A stretch of DNA of 64,000 nt from Liopterus haemorrhoidalis (taxonomy: Eukaryota > Arthropoda > Insecta > Coleoptera > Dytiscidae), in NCBI GenBank assembly GCA_963971575.1, contig OZ020611.1, forward strand, positions 241,142,654 to 241,206,653. The letters run 5' to 3'. Positions 46,549 through 57,504 of this stretch are shown here, in pieces. Position numbers and translations under genes: made by a program. Positions within the stretch are counted from its first letter, which is position 1; the number at the start of each line of letters is the position of its first letter. The notes beneath the pieces were generated by a model. It saw nothing but the letters and a program-made list of their open reading frames with translations. It was not told the DNA's origin and made no database searches.

Positions 46549-48203
46549 CAGTTACTCACAAAATTGAGCATACAAGAATTTGACAAAGATACTTTTTAAT
46601 AAAACGTGACTATAAAACAGAATTTTTAAAACTAATTAATTTTTATTTATAAAATACACCTTGCCCGATCCAAAATTATTACAAATACTATAAAGTATAG
46701 TAATATTTGTTAAAAATTTGTTAAGGATAACTAAAAATAATAATTTTTTAAAGACACAAAATTGAGCGTACTAGTGAATTTCGATTGATTTAAGACCTGT
46801 CTTTTCCTGAAATTATATTGCATAGGTTTTATCTTGCAACAGATGTTTCTTTCATTAGTTTAGTTTGCATTAGGCCACACTCAATTACAGTGACTTTGTT
46901 TCTATTATAATGGAAAATAAACGTAAACAGACTGACGAATCTTCACGATAACTAATAGTTAAATTATAAGCCCGGGGTCATACAATGCGTGAAATAGGTG
47001 ATATAGTAAACCGAAGACATTCCACAATTCAAAAAATAATAAATAAATTTAAATTTGAAGGTACTATCAAAAACAAAACGGGCAGAGGTAGAAAAAAATT
47101 GTTATCAACTGTGGATGAAAGATGTATTTTGCAGTAAGATCCTAAAATTAGTGTACCCCAGTTAACGTCAGAATTGTAACAAAGATTAAATAAACAAATT
47201 TCAGTAGAAACAGTCCGCCAAGTACTCCGGAAAAATAACTACAATGGTCGAATTGCACGCAAGAAACCATTGATTTCAAAAACGAATAAAAAGAAACGCT
47301 TAGAATTTGCAAAAATGTATGTAAACAAACCAATTAGCTTCTGGAATAAAGTTATTTTTTCCGACGAGACAAAAATTATTTTTTTTGGGTCGGATGGCAG
47401 ACAAATTGTTTGGCGGAAGACAAATACAGAATTTAAAAAAAAATTAATACCGTTCCGACAGTAAAACACGGAGGCGGATCAGTTATGTTGTGCGGTGCTA
47501 TGGGCTCAAACGGCCCAGGTAATTTAGAATTTATAGAAGGGATCATGGATAAATGAAAATATCTAAACATATTGAAAAATAATCTTACGGCTACTGCAGA
47601 AAAATTAGATATGCCACCAGTTTATTATTTTCAACAAGATAACGATCCCAAACATACTGCGCTTATTGTAAAGGAATGGTTGTTATACAATGCACCAAAA
47701 TTACTCAAAACACCGCCACAATCGCCTGACCTCAATCCAATTGAAATTTTATGGAGATAATTAAAAGATCGGATAAAAACAAATTCATTTTCTAATAAAA
47801 ATTATTTTAAAACGAAACTTCAAGAAGAATGGAATAATATAACAGCAGAAATTTGTGGAAAATTAGTGCAGTCTATGCCAAATCGCCTTCAAGCCGTAAT
47901 AGAAGCAAAAGGTGACGCGACGAAATATTAATTTAAATTAACTGTTGTTTTCTAATTATTTTATTAGTATTACTACTTTTTGTACGCTCAATTTTGTGTC
48001 TCTGAAAATGTATATATTTTTTGTTTTCTTTAACAAATGTTTATTAAATATTATTTAATTTTATATCATTTATGATAGTTTTGTATCTCTAAAATGTATT
48101 TTAGAAATAAAAAATAATTGGTTTAAATAATCTGTTTTATAGGCATCTTTACCTAAGAGATACATTTCTAAAACTTTTGTACGCTCAATTTTGTGAATAA
48201 CTG
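46549..48203 (+). mobile_element. Tc1-like element with IR/DR-type ends
   Basis: 1655 bp, ends CAGTTACTCACAAAATTGAG...CAATTTTGTGAATAACTG flanked by TA (46547-46548, 48204-48205). Each end is a ~220 bp inverted repeat holding the CACAAAATTGAGC(G/A)TAC motif twice: outer (46556 and ~48180) and inner (46756 and ~47981), ~200 bp apart. Confidence 0.9.
46910..47931 (+). pseudogene. Tc1-like transposase, DD34E, decayed
   Basis: From ATG: MENKRKQTDESSR, stop, then GHTMREIGDIVNRRHSTIQK (helix-turn-helix), GRGRKK linker, VSVETVRQVLRKN-type second helix-turn-helix, VIFSDETKI (first Asp), frameshift near 47440, VKHGGGSVMLCGAMGSNGPG, QQDNDPKHTA (second Asp), SPDLNPIEILW (Glu; 34 residues after the second Asp) and a final LVQSMPNRLQAVIEAKGD. 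At least five stops and one frameshift. Distinct from the 18304 element. Confidence 0.85.
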
Positions 48204-48205
48204 TA

Positions 48206-49111
48206 TATCGTCGCAAAATAGTTGGCCTACGAAGTTTTTACTACTGCGTTGGATTTCTTCTTTGTTCAATAATGGAATTTACACGTTGTGGCACAATCTC
48301 CACTAAACTACAATATTTTTCAAGTGTCATTCCATCTAAACTCCACCTCAATTTTTATCAATCGCTCTGGCAAAACAAACAAAATTACACTAAAATGCGT
48401 TAAAAACCTGCATAAGCTGTAATAAAAGTTTTCATCCGAATACGTCTCAAAATGTTTCGAGCGTTTCGGTTTCTTTCATCATTGTAGGTCACCAAAATCA
48501 CAGCACTTACCTTTTGGAATAAATACAACATACCACTTGCGTTTCCAACTTTCAATCTGTTATAAGAATGGTTATTTTACTTCACAACCATTATGAAAAT
48601 AAATCACTTCACCTCACAACCACTATAAAACTGCGTCTATCCCACTGCTGATGTTAGCATTACGTAAAAAAACAACAACAATTGTTTAAATAAACACCGA
48701 TTTGCATATATATTTTATTATTTGTGTTCACTTATAGAATGAAAGACGACAACTGATTAGCTTATCAAATAAAGATTACATACAAAAAGTTAAAATACAT
48801 TAGATGACGTCACACTTATAATCCTATTAACGTTAATTGAAAGATTATGTACTTTTGATTTTTGCCAGGTCTTAAAAGATATTTAATCTGTACTTGTTTA
48901 TTTTTTTAATAAATGTTTTCCAAAAAGAAATGTTTTGTTGATTAATTTTAAAATACAATTTGCACATTATTGTAAAACACTAATAATACAAATTAAATAA
49001 TAAACAACAATAACTATTTTTTAAAAAATCTATTATATTTAACATACATAATAAAATAAACATAAAATGAAATTTAAAAATACTGAAAATTATTAGAACA
49101 CGAAAACTAAA
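48206..49111. other. Intergenic stretch; possible Tc1 C-terminal shadow
   Basis: Minus strand at 48250-48350 reads WSLDGMTLEKYCSLVEIVPQ then RVNSIIEQRRNPT, weakly like the C-terminal end of a Tc1-family transposase. The rest is AT-rich and featureless. Confidence 0.3.
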
Positions 49112-49121
49112 AAAAAAAAAA

Positions 49122-49817
49122 AATCAGCTGTGGCCACCATAGGACCGACCGCTATCACAAAGTACTTGTATTAAATACATTCTAGCAGCAGAGTAGTTAT
49201 TATTGTAAAAGACAATAACGTATTATATTACGTTGACAATTTCATAATGTGTATTTATAATTTACGATAACCATGGAAAAGTACCTGCATACATACAAAA
49301 AAAAATCTCAAATAAAAGTTGTTAGTTATTGCTTTTATAGCAACTTTTGTTAAATAGATTTTTTCGAAATATTTCTCTGTTGTGAAATATTTGAAAAATT
49401 TTAAACCGATACGAGTAAACTCCCATATTTAGTAAACCGATTTTTACCAAAAGTTGATCAACTCGTGCCATTGATGTCAAAAGCTTAAATATGAAGTTTC
49501 ATAAAAATCATTTTAGCCGAATTTGCTCTGCACGTGTACACGGACCGACAGACAGACAGACAGACAGACGGACAGACAGACATCATGCTAAAAATAATAT
49601 TATATTATCATTGTAATTATGTAGTAGTGAACACTTCGCTGGGCCTGTCCTGTTTGTGTTCCGAACAAAATAAAATAAAATAAAATAAAATAAATAAAAT
49701 AAAATAGTCAAAACGTTATATAGGGATCTCAATTCGTGGAGATCCATCGAAATATCGAAATGTCAAAATCGGTATGATCACAATACCTCCCTTATATATG
49801 TTGGCGGTCGGTAAAAA
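49122..49817 (-). mobile_element. Family B copy B4 (most complete)
   Basis: Minus orientation: 5' end TTTTTACCGACCGCCAACAT at ~49817, arm, (GTCT)n at 49541-49582, conserved interior, and 3' end GGTCGGTCC...TGGTGGCCACAGCTGATTTT with a stem-loop. A short retroelement 3' end with an (AAAAT)n tail is inserted at ~49589-49706. Confidence 0.8.
49589..49706 (+). mobile_element. 3' end of a retroelement with (AAAAT)n tail
   Basis: CACTTCGCTGGGCCTGTCCT then TTTGTGTTCCGAACAAAATA leads into about eight AAAAT units. It splits the family-B sequence CTAAAAATAGTC, duplicating AAAATA. A heavily 5'-truncated insertion. Confidence 0.6.
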
Positions 49818-49883
49818 ATTACAAAAGGTACAAATAATATGTTGGCGGTCGGTAACATGGTGGCCAGCTGTCTTAAGATTTAA

Positions 49884-50086
49884 GAAAAACTATCATAAAA
49901 TTAAGAAACGAAAGAAATACTTTAAGAAAAATTGGTGCAATAATAGGAAAATCTCCCTCAACCGTCCAAAGGGCAATAGACAATTTTAGAAACAGTGGTT
50001 CACTTAAAGTATAATCTCGTTCAGGTCGACCAAAAGTGTTGACACTACAAGAAGAACGTCAAATTATTAATTTCTTAATTTTTTGA
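49884..50086 (+). pseudogene. Tc1-like transposase, N-terminal fragment
   Basis: NTLRKIGAIIGKSPSTVQRA then IDNFRNSGSLKV, stop, SRSGRPKVLTLQEERQIINF: paired-like helix-turn-helix plus GRPK linker of a Tc1 transposase. Ends abruptly, no catalytic core. Confidence 0.7.
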
Positions 50087-50553
50087 AAATTTCTCTATAC
50101 ATATGTATTTTCAATTAATATGCAATGACGTGCCGTTTTCGTAATCATTTCTAAAGCCCCCTTATTCATTTATTTTAATGTTATTTAAAGGAATACTTTA
50201 GTACTTTAAAGTTGACTATAATTTTAACATGTTTTTATCCTCTATATTTTTTTAATGTTGAAAATATTTTCCTCGAGATTTCTCGAGAACTCTCGAGAAA
50301 ATAAGTCTAATTTTTCATTTCTCGAGAAGTGAAAAAGGTCAAGAAATCAGAAACACTAGTTAGTAGCGCTTGCTTGGGCTTGAAATGCACGAAATACCAA
50401 CCTTCTATTGAAGATTTAGCAAATGCAAATGAGCAACAAAAAATTCACTAATGTATAGAATTATTTGTTTTTGCTTTTTTAATAAATAAATAGTATATCA
50501 AAAAAGTTACTTTTTTTTACTACGGCTGAAAATTAAGCACCCGACTTAAGCTA

Positions 50554-51196
50554 CCGTATTTTTCGGACCATAAGACGCAGCTTTTTACATAGAAAAATCG
50601 TCTTAAAATTGGTGTGCGTCTTATGGTCCGAATGTATAGGTACGTTTAAAAAGTGTGTGATGTTAGTGTGGAATCAATTCAGAGCGCATAAAACAGAATC
50701 AACCAAGAAAATATCATAGAAATGAATACAGAATTAGCTGTCATTTCTGGAGGCCTTACAAGTCAACCACCCTTTGATGTGTCAATTAATAAACTATTTA
50801 ATAATTTTATGCGGGAAGACTGGAACAAACGGATGATAAAGCCAAATCACGATGTTAGCAACAGGCGTATGAAACAGACAATTTCAGAAGTATCTGGGTA
50901 AAAAATTCATTGGAAGCTGTAAAAGAAAAGACGATTATAAAGTCTTGTAAGAAATGCGGTATAAGCAACGCATTGGATGGTATCGAAGATGACTTGGTTT
51001 TTGAAGAGACTGACAATAGTTCAGACGAAAATAATACGAACAATAACATTAACGAGACGAGTGATAGTACAGAGAATGAAAATGAACATGTTGTTGGTAG
51101 AAGTTATAGTAATAATAAATATTTTTTCTAAAAATTGTCTCATCAAATTGGGGTGCGTCTTATCGTCCGGTGCGTCTTATGATCCGAAAAATACAG
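50554..51196 (+). mobile_element. Pogo/Tigger-like element P2
   Basis: 643 bp, ends CCGTATTTTTCGGACCATAA...CGAAAAATACAG flanked by TA. Plus-strand frames read LAVISGGLTSQPPFDVSINK, FNNFMREDWNKRM, then after stops and a frameshift AVKEKTIIKSCKKCGISNAL and DGIEDDLVFEE: the C-terminal part of the DDE_1 catalytic domain (the GGLTS...DVS-NK block) and tail of Tigger-type transposases. N-terminal CENP-B-like part and most of the core are deleted. Confidence 0.85.
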
Positions 51197-51372
51197 TAGG
51201 TTTTTTCCGAATTTTGACACACTGAGCTCAAAAGGTTCGCCATTGCTGATATAAATATTTTTTGGTTGTATTTAAAAACGCTTTGTCTCCGTCCCTGTTC
51301 AAAGTAATAATAGCAGGTTGTTAGCGTAATCTAGATCACTGAAAGTGAATGTTCTCTGGAATCCGGAGTTAC

Positions 51373-51533
51373 TTGGACAATACAGATAACCTTTGACACG
51401 TTTACATAACGAGCAGGCCGTTGCTGTTGCCGTCGCCGGTACCGGTGTCCAACACGGGGACCGGTCACTGTGTCCACATTCGCCGGCGACACCAGCCACT
51501 TCCGGACACGTCTTCGTCACGGAACAACGCACA
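51373..51533 (-). CDS. Possible Cys-rich coding exon (GC-rich island)
   Basis: Reading the minus strand, a good acceptor (CTTCCTCATTACAG, just above 51533) is followed by an open frame with RCSVTKTCPEVAGVAGECGH, then a Pro/Thr/Ala stretch and CSLCKRVKGYLYC, before a possible donor GTAACT at 51372. The 160 bases are far more GC-rich than the surroundings and third codon positions are mostly G/C, unlike the transposon remnants. Seven cysteines within about 55 residues suggest a secreted or zinc-binding peptide, but I recognise no family. No neighbouring exon could be identified; a chance open frame in a GC-rich patch remains possible. Confidence 0.3.
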
Positions 51534-52452
51534 CTGTAATGAGGAAGTTATAGCTATTACATACAGATCACTTGCACAATTGGACTTGTTTGAAAGTTTT
51601 GGTTACTTTCGACCTTGTGTAAAAATGAAATTATTTTAAATGTATGTATTTGTTGCTTACAAAAATGTTTGATGTAATAGAACATACCTAGCATTTTTTA
51701 TTGTTATTATAAGAAAGTATTTTAATGGTAGTATAATTTTGTTGTTGATTTTGACAAGTCATTATTAGTGAACAGAGTTGAAAATTTGTATGACGAGAGA
51801 ATTTTTACAATTTTCAGGGTTCAAGTAATATGAATATGAAATTGTGTATTCAATACTGTATTTATTTTAATAGTATATTATTAGATGAGCGATTATGACC
51901 GCCATTATTCACGAAGATGCGTTTGAGCCCACGAGCCGAAGGCGAGTGGCGCATATCATCTGAGTGAATAATGGCCATAATCGCGAATGTAATACTATGC
52001 TTTTTCCACACCTATTAAACAAATAAATTAGACTCAAATTTGATTATTTTAAAGAAAGTGACAGCGTCATCCATAACCAAAGTGAAAAACAAAACTGCCA
52101 TGGCCTACTACCACTGCATTGTCAAATATGATTGGATCAGCGAGAGTGATTTATGGAAATGTAGGTTTGTGATTGGCCGTAAGCAGTTAATTATGAAATG
52201 ATAATTCACTGTAGTTATTTATGGGTACTATTTTTCACGAAAAAAGTGCTAATAATTGCAATATAATTAAATAGGGGTGGAAAAAATCATTTAAATATTA
52301 GACAATTTCATAATTTTTAAAATTTCAAAAAATTTAATTTTCAAAATTTTCAAAATATTTACATTTTTCAAAATTTTCATAATTTGCAAAATTATTAAAA
52401 TCTGTTTCTGGTCTCCAAGGGTCCGGAAGCGACCTTTTGTGAAAAATTAGTC
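51534..52452. other. Intergenic DNA with one large hairpin
   Basis: 51891-51984 holds an inverted repeat of ~21 bp arms (GCGATTATGACCGCCATTAT / ATAATGGCCATAATCGC) around a GC-rich loop. The remainder is AT-rich, with AAAATTTTCAAAAT repeats at 52310-52390. Confidence 0.5.
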
Positions 52453-53329
52453 TTTTTAGGGTTTTGTAGGTATGACCAAAAAACCCTTATACCGTCATTT
52501 TGTCGTCTGTCTGTCTGTCTGTCTGTTCGGTAAAAATTGTAGCCAGACGGCTAAACTTAGAGAGATGAAATTTGGCATGCTTATACAACTCTTTGACTCG
52601 CACATAGGAAAAATATTAAAACATCTAAAAAACATATCCCCCTAAAAATATAAACAAATATGTGCTCATCGAAAACAAAAATATTTTTTTTTAATTCTGT
52701 GTAGGGTATCAAATGAAAGCCCTTAGTACGTGGATTAACGTTTAAATTTTTATTTTTGCCAAATAAATTATTTTGACGCGATTTTGCAAAAATTGTGCAA
52801 AAAAAAAATTGTCCCACACCTTGTAGCCCAAATGGTTTAAACTAAAAATCTAAAAAAATTCTAAGTAATGTATATTGGTGTGAACCGAAATAGTACAACA
52901 GGAATTTTTGATCAGATTATGTTTTCGGAAAATAACGCATTTTTTGTGGTTTTTGGTTCACAAAGTACAAAAGTTATACCAATGTAAGACACTCACATTC
53001 AAGGCGTGCAATAGCGTGATGGGTTAGAGCACTGGTGTCGTAAGCTAAAATGCGCTGGAACGAAGGGTTTCGAGTTCGAGTACGGAGTGAATTTTATTTT
53101 ATAATTCTGTTTTTTTTTTTTTCATTTTTATTATGTTGTATTTATTTTTAAGAGCGTAAATTTAATATCCCGTCTTATTATATGATTAACAGACGATAAA
53201 TTATTTTAAAATTATTGTTCATTTTGCCGTGATTACTACAAAGTAAAATTTGTCCTACACACTCAGCATACCGCCTTCACTTATTATATACCTGCGAAAC
53301 CCTGAAATGTGTGAATATTCACACTTCAA
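52453..53329 (+). mobile_element. Family A copy A12 (subfamily 2)
   Basis: Short (GTCT)n (52502-52525), cassette type VI at 52999-53092, subfamily-2 right arm, and GTGTGAATATTCACAC stem-loop. The last bases join directly to another family-A fragment. Confidence 0.85.
52999..53092 (+). ncRNA. tRNA-like cassette type VI (copy A12)
   Basis: Close relative of the A10 cassette: TAGCGTGATGGGTTAGAGCA then GGGTTTCGAGTTCGAGTACG; T-runs at 53110-53122. Confidence 0.55.
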
Positions 53330-53559
53330 AGGTAAAAATTGTAGCCAGACGGCTAAACTTAGAGAGTGGAAATTTGGCATGCTTTGCAAATTTGCAAAAA
53401 ATACTAAACATCTAAAAAACATATCCCCCTAAAAATATAAACAAATATGTGCTCATCGAAAAAAAAAAAAAATTTTAATTCTGAGTAGGGTATCAAATGA
53501 AAGTCCTTAATACGTGGATTAACGATCAAAATTTTATTTTTGTAAAATAAATTATTTAA

Positions 53560-53974
53560 CCGTTTCAATACTACTTTTTTCTATAAGCAATATGAAATAG
53601 ATAAGACACTTAAAGGACAGTATAACAAATTGTTTAAAACATATATTGACAACAATACTGTATTTTTAATGGAAATCGGATTTTCCTAGCTGGGATCATT
53701 TGAACCCAAAAGTGTTTAGTGCTGGGATAATTTGAACCCAACAGTTTTGAATTTTGTAGGACATATAAAAAAATAATAAAACTGTGAATATGAGTTATCA
53801 TTTATTATAGAAAAAACAAAATAAGATATAAATTTATGTATGACATTTGGTGAAAAAACTTATACAATATGGAATGTTGCAAGCCTTGCAAATATGTTTT
53901 GTTCGTCTTTTCCTCTTCTCCCTCTTACAGCCCCCACAGCGGCTCCTTTTATCAGTTTTTACTAATACAGTGCA

Positions 53975-54007
<33 letters not shown>

Positions 54008-54669
54008 TTTATTGTTCAGTCGATCTTACAGCTGTAGACATAGAACAAGTCAATACAATACAATACAGTCAGTGCAATATTTAAATTAGATGTATAAAAA
54101 CATGCATAAGAACTTATAAAATAAAATGAAAAATACATTTTTTTTTATATTTTAAGGGTTTTTAATGATGCAGATCATAGTTGGGGAACATTCATTGTTA
54201 ATTAAGGTATTCGCTAATATCATAGTAGCATTTTTCCATTAAAAATTGTTTTAGTTTAATTTTAAAATTGATGAGAGTTGATATTTTTTTGATGGTTCCA
54301 GGGAGTTTATTAAATAGTTTTATGGCCATATAGTCCGGACTCTTCTCGTACAGACTTAATCTGTGACGAGGAACAGTCAATAATGTGTGGCCATGTCTCG
54401 TTTTATATCCATTGTTGTGCCCTAATAGATTAAAGTGACTTTTGTTTTTAAAAGCATATAATAACGTTTCATATATATAAACGCATGGTAGTGGGAGTAT
54501 TTCTAAGTCTTTAAATATGGGTTTACAAGAAGTTCTTTGTGGTTTCATCACGTACTACAACCTACAAAAACTGAACGGGTTAATTAAAACCCATTAACAA
54601 TGCATTTTGAGAGTTCAGTGTTGATTTGAAAATTCTTGGGATTAATTAATCCCTTTAGTACTGAAACGG
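53560..54669. mobile_element. piggyBac-like non-autonomous element
   Basis: Flanked by TTAA (53556-53559, 54670-54673) with ends CCGTTTCAATACTA / CCGTTTCAGTACTA. Subterminal GGGAT(C/A)ATTTGAACCCA repeats on the left. Contains a truncated non-LTR element but no transposase. Confidence 0.75.
53968..54560 (-). mobile_element. 5'-truncated non-LTR retrotransposon with (ATT)n tail
   Basis: Minus strand: 54551-54198 encodes 117 residues, with CVYIYETLLYAFKN, NNGYKTRHGHTLL and RLSLYEKSPDYMAIKLFNKL-type sequence, the C-terminal tail of an arthropod ORF2. The 3' untranslated end runs to a simple (ATT)n tail (53968-54008 as AAT on plus). The open frame is intact, so the insertion is fairly young. Confidence 0.75.
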
Positions 54670-54829
54670 TTAAATGCGATTTTTGCTAAAATTGTGCAAA
54701 AAGAAAATTTGTCCCACACCCTGTAGCCCAGATGGTTTAAACTAAAAAAAAGTACAACAGGAATTTTTGATCATCTGCAAACGCACATTCGGCAATGCTC
54801 ACTAGTTTTAGTATCCAATATTCAATTTT

Positions 54830-55240
54830 TTCACTTCATCTTTAATATTTTTTGTATCGTCATCCATTAAAATGATGAAAAGTACTGGACTTAGGACTCC
54901 CCCCTGCCATACATCTTCTGCTGTTATAAATTCTTCGGACTACATATTCCCTTACCTGATGTAATATCTGATGGCTGCGTGGAAGCTAGGAATTGCCTGG
55001 ATTAAATTTTCTTTTACTCCGAGTTTCCTTAATATATTCCATAGTTGTCTTATAACTTTTCCGAACGCTTTCATCATATCAGTAAAACATAAATACACTT
55101 TTCTATTATGTTTGTTCTGGTTTTCTTGGATCTACCTAATAGAAAAAGTGTGGTCTTAGGTACTATGTCCTCTTCGAAATCCAATTTGCCATTTTTCTAA
55201 TTTGCTTCCAAAAAACTTATTTAACTTCGCCTCCAGTAAC
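54830..55240 (-). pseudogene. Non-LTR reverse-transcriptase fragment
   Basis: Minus strand: SNLPFFYQVDPRKP-like and AFGKVIRQLWNILRKLGVKE equivalents, then AGGS-VQYFSSF, fragments of the reverse-transcriptase palm (AF...L...LG) with many stops. Weak but consistent orientation. Confidence 0.45.
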
Positions 55241-55280
55241 AATCCATGCACCAAACAGCAGCGCTAAATATATTAATTTA

Positions 55281-56346
55281 AAAAAATTGATGTGAAGTGT
55301 GAATTTTCACACATTGCAAGGTTTCGCAGGTATATAATAAGTGAAGGCGGCATGCTGAGTGTGTAGGACAAATTTTGCTTTGTAGTAACCACGGCAAAAT
55401 GAACGATCTTTTTAAAATAATTTATCGTCTGTTAATCTCAGAGCTTTAAAAACAAATTTTATGTTAAAATATTTTTTTGTTAATTTTAATTCGAATACCT
55501 AATATCATTATTTAGGTTTCTAAATAAGTGCAGTATTTTTTTTATATAACAAGGTTCATTAAGATTTTGAAAATTGGGCCTATGGCTTTCATTGGTTGTC
55601 TTAAATCATACGCTCCGCCCCTCTGGCTTCGTATAAATGACACAGAATGAAAATATAATTCCAATTGGTTATTAAATTTACGCTCTTGAAAATTAAATTC
55701 AAAATGTGCTAAAATATAACTAGAATTTTAACAAATTAATTTAAACATAATAAATATGAAAAAAAAAACAAAAAATAAAATTGACTCCACAAGCCAGGAA
55801 CGAACCTGTGTAGTGAATAACGATCCTGTGTGGTTGTCGAGCAACTGAGTCGCTAGACCACCAAACGCTTATCAACTTAGTGTGTTATAAGAGTATAACA
55901 TGTATGCATCGTCAACCAAAAAACACAAAAAATGCGTTATTTTCCGAAAACATAATCTGATCAAAAATTCCTGTTGTACTATTCCGGTTCACACCATTAT
56001 ACATTACTTAGAATTTTTTCACATTTTTAGTTTAAACCATCTGGGCTACAGGGTGTGGGACAAAAATTTTTTTGCACAATTTTGGCAAAAATCGCCTCAA
56101 AATAATTTATTTTGCAAAAATTAAATTTTGATCGTTAATCCACGTACTACAGGCTTTCATTTGATACCCTACTCAGAATTTTAAAAAAATATTTTTTTTT
56201 TCGGTTAGCTCATATTTGTTTATATTTTTAGGGGGATATGTTTTTTAGATGTTTTAGTATTTTTCCTATGTGCGGGTCAAAAAGTTGTACAAGCATGCCA
56301 ATTTTCAACTCTCTAGGTTTAGCCGTTTGGCTACAATTTTTACCGA

Positions 56347-56405
<59 letters not shown>

Positions 56406-56467
56406 GGCAGACAGACGACAAAATGACGGTATAAGGGTTTTTTGGTCATACCTACAAAACCCTAAAA
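55281..56467 (-). mobile_element. Family A copy A14
   Basis: Minus orientation. 3' end resembles subfamily 2 (CACTCAGCATGCCGCCTTCA at 55338-55362 in reverse) while the next part of the right arm is subfamily 1, so the copy looks recombinant. Cassette 55782-55875; (GTCT)n 56347-56415; full 5' end. Confidence 0.8.
55782..55875 (-). ncRNA. tRNA-like cassette type VII (copy A14)
   Basis: Minus strand: TTTGGTGGTCTAGCGACTCA as A-box, a GTTG-CTCGA-CAAC hairpin, and ACAGGTTCGTTCCTGG as B-box, whose CAGG/CCTG arms pair. T-runs follow. Confidence 0.6.
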
Positions 56468-57102
56468 AAATTAAATACATATTTTTTTTACATTTTTTAA
56501 CATTTTAATTGCAAATAAGTCAAGTAAAGAATGCATTTTTTACGCGAATAAAAACACGTAGCTAATCATCTAAATTTGGTCATAATTTGATCAAAATTCT
56601 TACCATAATTTTAAAAATTTACATATTTGGGTGTACTATATTATTTATAAAGGAGTGTAGGTACATTTTTTCTTTGATAGTGTACATTGCGTGTTTGATA
56701 GGCGTTAGGCGTTAGGCGTTAGGCGCCAAGCATGCAACGCCTAATATAATCTCTGATCAGTTCAGAATAATATTAACCTTTAGTTAGGATAGGTTATGAA
56801 TTGAAATTATATATGATTCAGCTAGGTTAGCGTGTTATTTATAAGACGTTGGTAGGTGTTGAATATATAATAGGAACAAATTAGACCAGTCATTAGTTCG
56901 TTAAATTATGTAATTCCTTCAGAGGAGTGCTTTAAAAATATGTTTCATTGGCATGCCAATTATTTATAATATTTCAACTTAATAATAGATAAACTATTAG
57001 CAGAGATATAAAATATTGATTACTTTTCTAATTTATTTATTTATTTATTTACTTGCTTACAGAAAATAATTCCAAATAGCAAATGCACAATATATTTAAA
57101 GC
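56468..57102. other. Intergenic DNA with a (TTAGGCG)n patch
   Basis: Contains three to four tandem GTTAGGC heptamers at 56706-56732 next to an inverted CAACGCCTAA. No gene. Confidence 0.5.
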
Positions 57103-57310
57103 CGGTCACCGTGGCGCAGAGGTTAGCGTTGCAGTCTACTAACTTCTGGGCCATGGGGGGCTCGGGTTCAAATCCCGGTTATGGCATGGATATTTTGTGT
57201 TGTCCAAAAAATGTACATTGTAATTTTCTGTAACATTTTCAAAATAAAATTGCGTCTACTGGATAATGGCCTTAGTAGCCAAGTCCAAACATATTTAAAA
57301 AAAAAAAAAA
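57103..57310 (+). mobile_element. tRNA-derived SINE (same family as 22226)
   Basis: GCCGGTCACCGTGGCGCAGA (A-box), GGGTTCAAATCCCGG (B-box), body, then ATTGCGTCTACTGGATAATG, GGCCTTAGTAGCCAAGTCC and an A-rich tail. Flanked by ATATATTTAAA(A)G on both sides. Confidence 0.85.
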
Positions 57311-57504
57311 AAAAATATATATTTAAAAGAAAAATTACAAAGTAAAAATAAATATAACAGAGGCGTAATAAATTATAAATTAGATAATAGTAATCAACTA
57401 CTTGTGGATTACAATTATTTAAATTATTTTAATCAGAAATTTTGGTTATTGATTACTAAATAGGTAACCTGAAATTTGATTTCTTATCAATATGGTTAGT
57501 TGTA

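Larger units (their letters stand above)
53330..54775 (+). repeat. Family A fragment A13 split by a piggyBac-like element
   Basis: Left-arm sequence runs 53330-53559 and resumes at 54670-54775 (ATGCGATTTTTGCTAAAATT), continuous once the TTAA-flanked insertion is removed. Confidence 0.75.

Noticed and set aside
46060..48240. TCGCAAA-TTGGCCTA motifs at 46069 and 48209 as element ends around the Tc1
   Set aside because: They are in the same orientation and no duplication or internal consistency supports them; the TA-flanked ends at 46549 and 48203 explain the element.
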